Positions 1 to 6,423 of a DNA stretch of 6,423 nucleotides are shown here, one piece after another (the first letter of the stretch is position 1; each line of letters opens with the position of its first letter). The notes under the pieces are model-generated. The model searched no databases. It was not told the DNA's origin and saw only the letters and a program-made list of their open reading frames with translations. Source of the stretch: Faecousia sp. (GTDB taxonomy: Bacteria; Bacillota; Clostridia; Oscillospirales; Oscillospiraceae). The stretch lies in NCBI GenBank assembly GCA_029258495.1, contig JARHYV010000346.1:1-6423 (forward strand), written 5' to 3'. Made by a program: the position numbers and the translations under genes.

Positions 1-1957
1 GCCGAGAAATACCTCGACACATGCGGCCGGTGTTGTGATCACTGAGCGGCCGGTATACGAATATGTTCCGGTGTCCTACAATGATAATATCATGGTGACA
101 CAGTACACCATGACAACATTGGAAGAACTGGGACTATTGAAAATGGACTTTCTTGGGCTGCGCAACCTGACAGTCATCAAGGATGCTGAGGACAAGATCC
201 GCCGCCACACACCGGATTTCGCCATTGCAAAGGTTCGCGACGATGACCCGGAAACATTCCGGATGCTTTCAGAGGGAAAGACTCAGGGTGTATTTCAGCT
301 GGAGTCTGCCGGCATCACCAGTGTGTGCATCAAGATGAAACCCACATCCATCGAAGATCTGACGGCAATCGTTGCGCTGTACCGTCCCGGCCCTATGGAC
401 TCCATCGGAGACTTTATCGCCAACAAGTTGGACAACAGCAAGATCACCTATAAGACACCGCTTTTGGAGCCCATCCTTCGGGTCACCTACGGCTGTATCG
501 TCTATCAGGAGCAGGTCATCCAGATCTTCCGCAGCCTTGGCGGATATACCATGGGTCAGGCAGATAACATTCGTCGTGCAATTTCCAAAAAGAAGATGAA
601 GGTGATCGAGGCGGAACGCAAGACCTTTGTTTATGGCGATCCGGAGCAGAACATTCCCGGAGCTATGGCAAATGGCGTGAGTGAGAGGGCGGCGCAGTCG
701 ATCTATGACGAAATTGTTGATTTTGCAAACTATGCCTTTAACAAGGCGCACGCAGTGTGCTATGCGGTAGTTTCTTATCAGACGGCTTATCTGAAATGCC
801 ACTATCCCAGAGAGTATATGGCAGCACTGATGACCTCTGTTTTGGACTCGGCGGCAAAGATCTCCGGATATATTGCAGAGTGCAAGGATATGGATATTGC
901 GGCGCTGCCGCCCAACATCAATAAGTCCGAGGATGTCTTTATTGTTGAAGGAAAGGATATTCGCTTTGGACTGGGTGCTGTTAAGAACATCGGCAGGGGA
1001 CTGATCCGGAGTGTGGTGGCCAAGCGCACAAAGGATGGAGATTTCACCTCGCTGGAGGATTTCCTGAAACGGATGGGGGATGAACTCAACAAGCGTGCGG
1101 TGGAAAACCTGATCAAGAGCGGTGCAATGGATTGCTTTGGCAGGAATCGCAGCGAACTGCTGGCGGTTTACGAAAGCATGATGGACTCAATCGCATCCAG
1201 TCGGAAGAAAAATCTGGAGGGACAGATTGATCTGTTCGGTGCGACCGCTGAGGAGGATCCCAGTCTTTCCATTCAGATCCCGGTATTGCCGGAGCTGAGC
1301 AAGGCTGACTTGATGGCGATGGAGAAGGAAACTACCGGACTGTATATCAGTGGTCATCCGATGGATGATTACAGACCGTTTTTGAAGAATTCCAATATCG
1401 TTCCCATCGGTGCGTTTTTTGAGGAGGAAAACCTCTACGCAGATGAGCAGATCGTTAGCATTGCGGGTATCATCCAATCTGTTAAGATGAAGACCACGCG
1501 CAATAATTCGCTGATGGCATATGTCACCATTGAGGATGACACCGGTGGATTGGAAATGCTGGCATTTTCCAATGTGCTAAACCAGTTTGGGGGGTATCTG
1601 AAGGAAAATCAGCCTGTGGTCATTACGGGGCGTCTTTCCATTCGGGACGAAAAAGAGCCTCAGATCATTGTCAATCGGGCAAGACCGATCTCTGATTTTG
1701 CTCAGGGGAATGTGACGGATGAGCCGAAACCGCAATCTAAAGTTCAAAATGGGACGCTGTATCTGCGCATCAGCAGCGAACAGGATCCTATCTATGGCAA
1801 GGTAAAGGCGATCCTCAATAAGTTCCCGGGTCAACAGAGTGTTGTGCTGTACTTTGCAGACACAAAAGCACGCAGAGGTACTGCCTGCGCGTTGGAGGAG
1901 CCCATGCTCCAAGAATTGAGAAATCGCTTAGGGGATGCAAATGTTATTGTGAAATAA
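1..1957 (+). CDS. dnaE: DNA polymerase III alpha subunit DnaE, C-terminal part (5' partial)
   Basis: This is the polymerase subunit of the replicative DNA polymerase III, acting in the cytoplasm at the fork with the sliding clamp. The frame is open from base 2 and gives 651 residues, so roughly the N-terminal 500 (PHP domain and most of the palm) lie outside the window. The first codons read PRNTSTHAAGVV, a conserved DnaE stretch. KMDFLGL carries the third palm catalytic aspartate (residue 49 of the visible part, bases 146-148), matching E. coli Asp555. Fingers motifs follow: FQLES (98), ALYRPGPM, VYQEQV, and FNKAHAVCYAVVSYQTAYLK. Next come the helix-hairpin-helix region (VENLIKSGAMDCFG), an internal clamp-binding motif QIDLF (408-412) and an OB fold (about 485-563). 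No frameshift or internal stop is seen. GTG at 35 is internal, not a start. An isolated promoter follows the gene, with no terminator visible. Confidence 0.96.
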   Translation, partial: PRNTSTHAAGVVITERPVYEYVPVSYNDNIMVTQYTMTTLEELGLLKMDFLGLRNLTVIKDAEDKIRRHTPDFAIAKVRDDDPETFRMLSEGKTQGVFQLESAGITSVCIKMKPTSIEDLTAIVALYRPGPMDSIGDFIANKLDNSKITYKTPLLEPILRVTYGCIVYQEQVIQIFRSLGGYTMGQADNIRRAISKKKMKVIEAERKTFVYGDPEQNIPGAMANGVSERAAQSIYDEIVDFANYAFNKAHAVCYAVVSYQTAYLKCHYPREYMAALMTSVLDSAAKISGYIAECKDMDIAALPPNINKSEDVFIVEGKDIRFGLGAVKNIGRGLIRSVVAKRTKDGDFTSLEDFLKRMGDELNKRAVENLIKSGAMDCFGRNRSELLAVYESMMDSIASSRKKNLEGQIDLFGATAEEDPSLSIQIPVLPELSKADLMAMEKETTGLYISGHPMDDYRPFLKNSNIVPIGAFFEEENLYADEQIVSIAGIIQSVKMKTTRNNSLMAYVTIEDDTGGLEMLAFSNVLNQFGGYLKENQPVVITGRLSIRDEKEPQIIVNRARPISDFAQGNVTDEPKPQSKVQNGTLYLRISSEQDPIYGKVKAILNKFPGQQSVVLYFADTKARRGTACALEEPMLQELRNRLGDANVIVK

Positions 1958-1978
1958 CTTCCATTCCGAATAGAAAAG

Positions 1979-1987
1979 TGATATAAT
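1979..1987 (+). promoter_or_regulatory. Extended -10 promoter for the lipoprotein/two-component operon
   Basis: TGATATAAT contains a perfect TATAAT (1982-1987) preceded by the TGn extension of extended -10, SigA-type promoters. The -35 region is poor: TTCCAT at 1959-1964, with a 17-base spacer, matches TTGACA at only two positions, which is tolerable for an extended -10 site. Transcription would begin near 1994, giving a leader of about 18 bases before the TTG start at 2012. It lies in the short gap after dnaE, so the downstream genes can be expressed independently of dnaE. Assigned by motif only. Confidence 0.62.
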
Positions 1988-1995
1988 ATTCCGTT

Positions 1996-2004
1996 GAAAG
2001 GGGG
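1996..2004 (+). promoter_or_regulatory. Ribosome binding site that sets the TTG start of the lipoprotein
   Basis: GAAAGGGGG is a purine-rich Shine-Dalgarno lying 7 bases before TTG at 2012. It decides the start: the longer in-frame TTG at 1994 overlaps this site, has no ribosome binding site of its own and falls at the predicted transcription start. No ATG or GTG lies in frame between the site and the signal-peptide core. Confidence 0.75.
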
Positions 2005-2011
2005 TAGTACA

Positions 2012-3340
2012 TTGTACTGTGTTAAAAAGATCGTAACAGGTGCGCTGATCGCATCTATGATGATGCCGCTGAGTGGCTGCGTTATGACGGTGGATCAGAT
2101 GTACTGCCCCCCAAGACGGTCAGAGGGATTTCACAATCTTCAGACGGTCATGGATGAGGCAATGCAGGGGATGGTGTTTTCTGCACCCATCTCCGGGGAT
2201 AACCAGCAGCCTGTTCAGATGATCGATCTCAACGGTGACTCGGTGGAGGAGGCAATCGTATTTGCCAAAGGTACAAAGGAAAAACCGCTGAACATCATGG
2301 TTTTTTCCAGAGAAGGAGACGAATATCGGCTCAGCACCAGTATCGAGAGCACAGGCTCTGCATTTGACAAGGTAGAATATGCACAACTGGATGGTGAGCC
2401 TGGAGTTGAGATGATCGTCGGCAGACAGGTTCAAAATCAGGTACTGCGCAGCTTTTCTGTGTACAAATACGCTAAGGAAGAAACGGTCAAATTGCTGACT
2501 GCAAACTACCAGCGATATTTTGCCTGCGACATGGATGGTGACGGGCAAAGGGAACTGATTACTCTCAGTTCCGGTACCACAGAGAACGACAGCGGTTTGA
2601 TCACGGTCTATTCTATGGAAGGGGATCAATTCGTCAAATCGCCGGAGGTGCCGATCTCCAGACCTATGAATCATGTAAGTAAAGTTACAACGGGGGCATT
2701 GGAGGATGGATCTCGGGCCGTTTTTGTTTCTGCAGAGACAGAACAGGATGGAATCGTAACAGATATTTTTGTGCAGCAAGACAGTGAGCTGCGGAATGTT
2801 GTGACAGATCGTCATCTGGACACATTTGTTAGAAAACTGAAAAAGAATCCGCTGTATCCGGAGGATATCGATCGGGACGGAGTCACGGAGATCCCGGAGC
2901 TTGTCAGACTTCGGAATGCAATACCTGAAAAACAGGAATTAGAGGAATTCACCATACGCTGGTACTCAATGGACAGCGAGGGCAGCAAAACGGAAAAGTT
3001 GTATACCTATCACAATTTCACAGAAGGATGGTACATGGAACTGGATGATGCAACGGCATCTCGCCTGTCAGTCCTTTCGGAAGGAAACGGCCAATACAGC
3101 TTTTATATTTGGAATGAAAATGAAACACAGTCGGAGAAACTGTGGACGATATATATGCTGATCGGCGAAGAGCGGTCAGCGCAGGCGGCGGAGAATCATC
3201 GGTTTGTCTTGATTAAAACGGATACGGTGGTTTTTGCCGGAGAACTGGAAGATGCAGCACGGCTCCGTGGTGTAAACGAGGATCATTTGAAGGAAGTGTT
3301 TCACCTGATCCGGCCAGACTGGAAATCGGGTGAAATGTGA
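2012..3340 (+). CDS. Secreted lipoprotein with FG-GAP/VCBS-like Asp-rich repeats
   Basis: Predicted membrane-anchored lipoprotein of 442 residues on the outer face of the cytoplasmic membrane; specific function unknown. The TTG start gives MYCVKKIV, a short basic and hydrophobic signal, and the lipobox LSGC with the lipidated Cys at 23. A mature-part Cys follows at 32. DLNGDSVEE (72-80), QLDGEPGVE (125-133), DMDGDGQRE (173-181) and DIDRDGVTE (285-293) resemble the calcium loops of FG-GAP/VCBS beta-propeller repeats. A degenerate copy, ALEDGSRAV, sits at 229, so the copies recur every 48-56 residues. After about 300 the sequence changes to a Trp/Tyr-rich part without these loops. It is first in a run with the response regulator (10-base gap) and the kinase, so a role in sensing or as their target is inferred. 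An adhesin-like or ligand-binding role is equally possible. The lipoprotein call is strong, the repeat family moderate. Confidence 0.88.
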   Translation: MYCVKKIVTGALIASMMMPLSGCVMTVDQMYCPPRRSEGFHNLQTVMDEAMQGMVFSAPISGDNQQPVQMIDLNGDSVEEAIVFAKGTKEKPLNIMVFSREGDEYRLSTSIESTGSAFDKVEYAQLDGEPGVEMIVGRQVQNQVLRSFSVYKYAKEETVKLLTANYQRYFACDMDGDGQRELITLSSGTTENDSGLITVYSMEGDQFVKSPEVPISRPMNHVSKVTTGALEDGSRAVFVSAETEQDGIVTDIFVQQDSELRNVVTDRHLDTFVRKLKKNPLYPEDIDRDGVTEIPELVRLRNAIPEKQELEEFTIRWYSMDSEGSKTEKLYTYHNFTEGWYMELDDATASRLSVLSEGNGQYSFYIWNENETQSEKLWTIYMLIGEERSAQAAENHRFVLIKTDTVVFAGELEDAARLRGVNEDHLKEVFHLIRPDWKSGEM

Positions 3341-3346
3341 GAGGTG
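3339..3346 (+). promoter_or_regulatory. Ribosome binding site for the response regulator
   Basis: GAGAGGTG begins in the last two bases of the lipoprotein stop codon and lies 4-6 bases before ATG 3351. It supports ATG 3351 over the longer in-frame GTG at 3330, which would add seven residues (MKCERCY) before the conserved MKKVLILEDE beginning and overlap the upstream gene. The position suggests translational coupling. Confidence 0.7.
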
Positions 3347-3350
3347 CTAT

Positions 3351-4037
3351 ATGAAAAAAGTATTGATTTTGGAAGATGAGGTCAATATTCGCTCATTTGT
3401 TGTGATCAATCTGAAACGAGCCGGTTACGAGGCCATCGAGGCAGGTACCGGTGAAGAGGCTCTGCGTAAGATCAACGAAAATCCGGACATCGGAGTTGCG
3501 ATCTTGGATATCATGCTGCCGGATACCGATGGATTTGAGGTTTGTCGGAGTATTCGGGCCAATAATAAGCAGATGGGTATTATCATGCTTACTGCAAGAA
3601 CGCAGGAGATGGACAAAGTGACCGGACTGATGACAGGAGCGGATGATTATGTGACCAAACCTTTTTCGCCGGCGGAGCTGACAGCGCGTATCGATGCACT
3701 CTATCGGCGGATCGGTGGCGACTCCATGGCGGCATCTGAGCTGCTGACTCAGGGGCCGTTTGTTATGAATATTCGCAACCATACATTGGAAAAGTCCGGA
3801 AATCGTATCCGATTGACACAGGTCGAGTATTCCATCTTAAAACTTTTTATGCAGAATCCGGGCAGAGCCCTGTCCCGAGAAGATATTCTGTCTGCTGTTT
3901 GGGGCAGGGAATACGAGGGAGAACTGAAGATCGTCGATGTCAATATCCGCAGACTTCGGATCAAAATCGAGGATGATACCGCAAATCCGATCTATATTAC
4001 CACTGTTTGGGGTTTTGGGTACAAGTGGGGAGCTTGA
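3351..4037 (+). CDS. Two-component response regulator, OmpR/PhoB family
   Basis: Cytoplasmic transcription factor of 228 residues, the usual length for the family, activated by phosphoryl transfer from a sensor kinase. The receiver domain (about 1-120) has acidic residues E8 and D9, phospho-acceptor D53 in the ILDIMLPDTDG context, T81 in MLTAR, and K103 in VTKPF. All key residues are therefore intact. A linker leads to a winged-helix DNA-binding domain (about 134-228). It includes LTQVEYSILKLF, LSREDILSAVWG, the recognition-helix region VDVNIRRLRIKIE, and the wing hairpin ITTVWGFGYKW. The gene lies 10 bases after the lipoprotein and 23 before the kinase, the typical regulator-kinase order. 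Sequence resembles PhoB/PhoP-type regulators generally, but nothing in the window shows a phosphate role, so no symbol is given. Its targets are unknown; autoregulation of the operon is common in this family and possible here. Confidence 0.96.
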   Translation: MKKVLILEDEVNIRSFVVINLKRAGYEAIEAGTGEEALRKINENPDIGVAILDIMLPDTDGFEVCRSIRANNKQMGIIMLTARTQEMDKVTGLMTGADDYVTKPFSPAELTARIDALYRRIGGDSMAASELLTQGPFVMNIRNHTLEKSGNRIRLTQVEYSILKLFMQNPGRALSREDILSAVWGREYEGELKIVDVNIRRLRIKIEDDTANPIYITTVWGFGYKWGA

Positions 4038-4048
4038 CCGGCAGGAAA

Positions 4049-4054
4049 AGAGGG
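4049..4054 (+). promoter_or_regulatory. Ribosome binding site for the histidine kinase
   Basis: AGAGGG lies 6 bases before ATG 4061, good spacing. A second in-frame ATG at 4055 immediately abuts this site and could only use the weaker AGGA at 4043-4046. The frame stays open back to GTG 4007, but that start would overlap the response regulator and has no clear site. ATG 4061 is preferred. Confidence 0.65.
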
Positions 4055-4060
4055 ATGCAC

Positions 4061-5473
4061 ATGAAAAAGCTAGGCGGACTTCGACGCAGATGGCTTACAA
4101 ATACATTTCTTGTTGTTGTGCCGTTGGCAATCGTATGTGTGCTTTTGGTTACCGCCAGTTTCTCAGCGTACTACTATTCGGGCATGGAGTCGGATCTGCG
4201 CTACCGAGCCAAAACGACCAAGGATTTCTTTGAAGACAGCATCAATTTAGATTACACACAATTCTACAAATCCTGTGTTGATTTCACAGAGAGCTTTGAA
4301 GACAGAAATCATATTGAACTTCAGTTTATCAATGCACAGGGGCGTCTGGTTGCGTCATCATACGGCCCTTGGGCAGGAAGAGCGCCCGAAACAGCGGATA
4401 TTTCCGAGGCAATGACCAAACGGGAACTGACCACTTTTTTGGGTGAGGATCAGCATACCGGCGAGCGCATTATGGCGGTTTCCACTCCTCTGATCTACAG
4501 CAGCGGGGAAGTGATCGGTGTGCTCCGTTTTGTTACAAGCACAAGGGTTATGGATATGCAGATCACCTATATTGTGCTGATTACGGTGTTTTTCTGCCTG
4601 ATTTTTCTGTTGGTTCTGGTGCTTACGAGCAATTACTATATTCGCTCCATCTTGGATCCCATTGCAGATATCACGGAAACGGCAAAGCGGATCACAGGCG
4701 GCAGCTACGGTGCCCAGATCCAGAAAAAATATGTGGATGAGATTGGGGAACTTGCTGATACCATCAATGAAATGTCAATGCAGATCGCCCAAAACGAAAA
4801 GACCCAGACAGAATTCATATCCTCGCTGTCCCATGAGCTGCGCACACCTTTGACAGCGATCACCGGCTGGGGTGAAACGCTGCTGTCCATGGATTCCATG
4901 GATCCTGTGCAGACCAGAAGAGGTATGGGCATCATCCTGCGTGAGGCAAGACGGTTGACAGAATTGGTGGTGGAATTGCTGGATTTCACCCGGATCCAGG
5001 ACGGACGGATGACACTGAATATAGAAACGACAGATATCCGTGCGGAATTTGAGGATACGGTTTACATGTATGGCAGCCGACTCAAGCAAGAGGGGATTAT
5101 ACTGAACTACAAAGATACAGATGAGGATATCCCCGAGATCCCCTGCGATCCCAAGCGGATGCGGCAGGTATTTCTGAATATTCTGGACAATGCTGCAAAG
5201 CATGGCGGAGAAGGAAAGAAAATCGATTCTGAGCTTCTCTATACCGGAGATGCCGTTGTCATTCATATAAGAGATTATGGTCCCGGGATCCCGGATGACG
5301 AGATCCCTCTCGTAAAGAAGAAATTTTATAAGGGCAGCTCCACGGCCAGAGGCTCGGGGATCGGACTGGCAGTCTGTGATGAGATCGTACAGATGCATGG
5401 CGGAGTATTGGAGCTGCGAAATGCTGAAGGCGGCGGAACGGTGGTATCAGTTCGTTTGCCGGTAAAGCAATGA
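4061..5473 (+). CDS. Membrane sensor histidine kinase (HAMP-HisKA-HATPase_c)
   Basis: Sensor kinase of 470 residues that autophosphorylates on histidine and passes phosphate to the adjacent regulator (D53). A basic N-terminus (MKKLGGLRRRW) precedes membrane segment 1 (about 14-39). An extracytoplasmic region of about 125 residues follows, with a PAS/Cache-like pattern including QFINAQGRLVAS, VSTPLIYSSGEVIGVLRFV and Cys72. Membrane segment 2 (about 168-193) leads to HAMP (about 194-247). The HisKA helix holds the phospho-acceptor His258 in SHELRTPL. HATPase_c shows the N box N373xxxN377, D405YGPG, F422, and G431SGIGL, so all ATP-binding motifs are intact. The layout matches PhoR/WalK-type kinases, but with no cytoplasmic PAS between HAMP and HisKA. 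The ligand is unknown. It follows the regulator by 23 bases and is followed closely by the DUF1385 gene. ATG 4055 is a possible alternative start. Confidence 0.95.
   Translation: MKKLGGLRRRWLTNTFLVVVPLAIVCVLLVTASFSAYYYSGMESDLRYRAKTTKDFFEDSINLDYTQFYKSCVDFTESFEDRNHIELQFINAQGRLVASSYGPWAGRAPETADISEAMTKRELTTFLGEDQHTGERIMAVSTPLIYSSGEVIGVLRFVTSTRVMDMQITYIVLITVFFCLIFLLVLVLTSNYYIRSILDPIADITETAKRITGGSYGAQIQKKYVDEIGELADTINEMSMQIAQNEKTQTEFISSLSHELRTPLTAITGWGETLLSMDSMDPVQTRRGMGIILREARRLTELVVELLDFTRIQDGRMTLNIETTDIRAEFEDTVYMYGSRLKQEGIILNYKDTDEDIPEIPCDPKRMRQVFLNILDNAAKHGGEGKKIDSELLYTGDAVVIHIRDYGPGIPDDEIPLVKKKFYKGSSTARGSGIGLAVCDEIVQMHGGVLELRNAEGGGTVVSVRLPVKQ
4886..4903 (+). repeat. Perfect 9-bp in-frame tandem repeat in the kinase gene
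   Basis: TCCATGGAT occurs twice in direct tandem, encoding Ser-Met-Asp twice (residues 276-281). It lies between the two HisKA helices, about 18 residues after His258. It is probably a small slippage product or chance. The region still has about the expected family length, so an insertion is not proven. Confidence 0.8.
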
Positions 5474-5477
5474 GGAT
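5472..5477 (+). promoter_or_regulatory. Ribosome binding site overlapping the kinase stop codon
   Basis: GAGGAT begins inside the TGA stop codon (5471-5473) of the kinase and lies 8 bases before ATG 5486. This arrangement suggests that ribosomes finishing the kinase help start the DUF1385 protein. It also makes a separate promoter in the 12-base gap unlikely. Confidence 0.72.
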
Positions 5478-5485
5478 TTTTGAAT

Positions 5486-6423
5486 ATGTCGAACAAAGAA
5501 ACATGTAACTCCTGCGAAAAATTCAAAACCATGATTGGCGGTCAGGCATTGATCGAGGGGATCATGATGCGTGGTCCGGAGAAGGATGCCGTGGTTTGCC
5601 GCACACCGAACGGATTGGATGTTCAGGTGAATAACCGAAAACTTCCGTCTGAGCATTCGCCGTTGAAGTGGCCGCTGATCCGCGGTGTATACAATTTTTT
5701 TGATGCACAGATCACGGGCGTAAAGGCATTGATGCACTCGGCAGATGTTTCTGCGGAGGAATTCGATGAGGAAGAGCCCGGAAGATTTGAAAAATGGTTG
5801 GAAGAAAAATTGGGAAACGAGCGCTTTCAGAAGATGATCACTACACTGGCTGCACTGGCAGGGATCGCGCTGTCGATTGTGATATTCTTCCTGCTCCCCA
5901 TGGTCATTGGCGGCTTTTTCTACCGCTGGGTTCAAAGCAATATTGGTATCAACCTGATCGAGGGTCTGATCCGAATGGCGATATTTATGATCTATATGAT
6001 CGTGATATCCCGCTTGAAGGAGATGAAACGACTGTTTTCCTATCACGGTGCAGAGCACAAGACCATTCGCTGCTATGAGGCGAAACTTCCGCTGACAGTT
6101 GAGAATGTTCGGGTACAGACAAGACTGCATCCGCGCTGCGGAACAAGCTTTTTACTGGTGGTCATGATTTTGTCCATCCTTGTGTTCAGTGTGGCATCGT
6201 CGATCCTTCTGTATTTTGTACCGGGATTGGAAGGCATGCGCGGTACCTTTGCGTATCGGCTGATCATGATATTATTCAAGCTCCTGCTGCTGCCTCTGGT
6301 CGTGGCATTCAGCTATGAAATCAACCGCTGGGTTGGACGCAAGGACAATAAACTGACCCGTGTGGTCACGGCTCCTGGTTTGTGGATGCAGAATTTTACA
6401 ACAAATGAGCCGGACGATGATAT
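5486..6423 (+). CDS. DUF1385 (YqhQ-family) multi-pass membrane protein, 3' partial
   Basis: The frame from ATG 5486 stays open to the window edge, giving 312 residues. The stop is outside, and by family length only a short tail should be missing. It belongs to the DUF1385 family, named for B. subtilis YqhQ, whose biochemical function is, to my knowledge, not established. Family marks are GGQALIEGIMMRGP (18-31), YHGAEHKTIRCYE (186-198), HPRCGTSF (215-222) and TRVVTAPGLWMQNFTTNEPDD near the end, given here only as landmarks. Membrane segments lie at about 117-145, 156-177, 220-246 and 257-282. The conserved His/Glu/Cys motifs sit between segments 2 and 3, probably near a membrane face. An N-terminal CxxC (C7, C10) precedes the first motif. 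Its ribosome binding site overlaps the kinase stop, so it is likely in the same transcript. In many Firmicutes relatives neighbour prmC and prfA, so those may follow. Confidence 0.93.
   Translation, partial: MSNKETCNSCEKFKTMIGGQALIEGIMMRGPEKDAVVCRTPNGLDVQVNNRKLPSEHSPLKWPLIRGVYNFFDAQITGVKALMHSADVSAEEFDEEEPGRFEKWLEEKLGNERFQKMITTLAALAGIALSIVIFFLLPMVIGGFFYRWVQSNIGINLIEGLIRMAIFMIYMIVISRLKEMKRLFSYHGAEHKTIRCYEAKLPLTVENVRVQTRLHPRCGTSFLLVVMILSILVFSVASSILLYFVPGLEGMRGTFAYRLIMILFKLLLLPLVVAFSYEINRWVGRKDNKLTRVVTAPGLWMQNFTTNEPDDD

Noticed and set aside
35..37. GTG as the start of a shorter DnaE-like gene
   Set aside because: The frame continues upstream to the window edge with conserved DnaE sequence, so the gene is truncated by the window and not N-terminally short.
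23..53. Repeated GCGGCCGG near the left edge
   Set aside because: Both copies are within conserved dnaE codons (His-Ala-Ala-Gly and Glu-Arg-Pro-Val) in different frames, so this is chance similarity in GC-rich codons.
2120..2815. Open frame on the - strand (231 codons) within the lipoprotein gene
   Set aside because: The + strand frame has a signal peptide, lipobox and repeated motifs; the reverse product shows no domain and is cysteine- and histidine-rich as expected for an antisense shadow.
4007..4060. Longer kinase start at GTG 4007
   Set aside because: It would overlap the end of the response regulator and lacks a ribosome binding site; the extra 18 residues look like frame-shifted regulator sequence, and ATG 4061 has a well-placed AGAGGG.
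5794..6078. Second + strand open frame of 94 codons inside the DUF1385 gene
   Set aside because: It is out of frame with a strongly conserved membrane protein, has no motif and no convincing ribosome binding site.
5447..6130. Long open frame on the - strand (227 codons) opposite the DUF1385 gene
   Set aside because: It lies opposite a clear family member, its product has a random-looking His/Arg/Cys-rich composition, and it has no recognisable motif. It is a shadow of the coding strand.

Overview
The window looks like chromosomal DNA from a Gram-positive anaerobe of the class Clostridia, possibly a gut Oscillospirales/Ruminococcaceae-type organism. The reasons are a base composition near 50% GC (judged by eye), AGGAGG-type ribosome binding sites, a TTG start after a strong Shine-Dalgarno, a lipobox lipoprotein, a DnaE with Clostridia-like motifs and a DUF1385/YqhQ-family gene. 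The order-level assignment is inference; no rRNA or species marker is present. All genes lie on the + strand and are tightly packed. No non-coding gap exceeds about 55 bases. I see no RNA gene, mobile element, CRISPR array or intrinsic terminator.

Layout. Bases 1-1957 hold the 3' part of dnaE, the replicative DNA polymerase III alpha subunit, cut off by the left edge. It keeps the third catalytic aspartate, fingers, clamp-binding motif and OB fold. After a 54-base gap with a good extended -10 promoter comes a run of four genes. These are a secreted lipoprotein with repeated Asp-rich, calcium-loop-like motifs (2012-3340), an OmpR/PhoB-type response regulator (3351-4037), a membrane sensor histidine kinase with an extracytoplasmic domain (4061-5473) and a DUF1385 multi-pass membrane protein (5486 to beyond the right edge). 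The last gene is open at the window end and lacks only its C-terminal tail.

How the genes may work together. Gaps of 10, 23 and 12 bases suggest one transcript. The regulator and kinase are a textbook cognate two-component pair. The lipoprotein is encoded first and would sit on the outer face of the membrane, where the kinase's sensor domain also lies. It is therefore a candidate accessory sensor or a monitored client. The DUF1385 gene is coupled to the kinase, with its Shine-Dalgarno overlapping the kinase stop codon. In other Firmicutes DUF1385 genes often lie next to prmC and prfA, so those are plausible next genes beyond the right edge. Nothing here is a proven new system. The most interesting item is the lipoprotein/two-component/DUF1385 module, whose signal and regulon cannot be read from the sequence.
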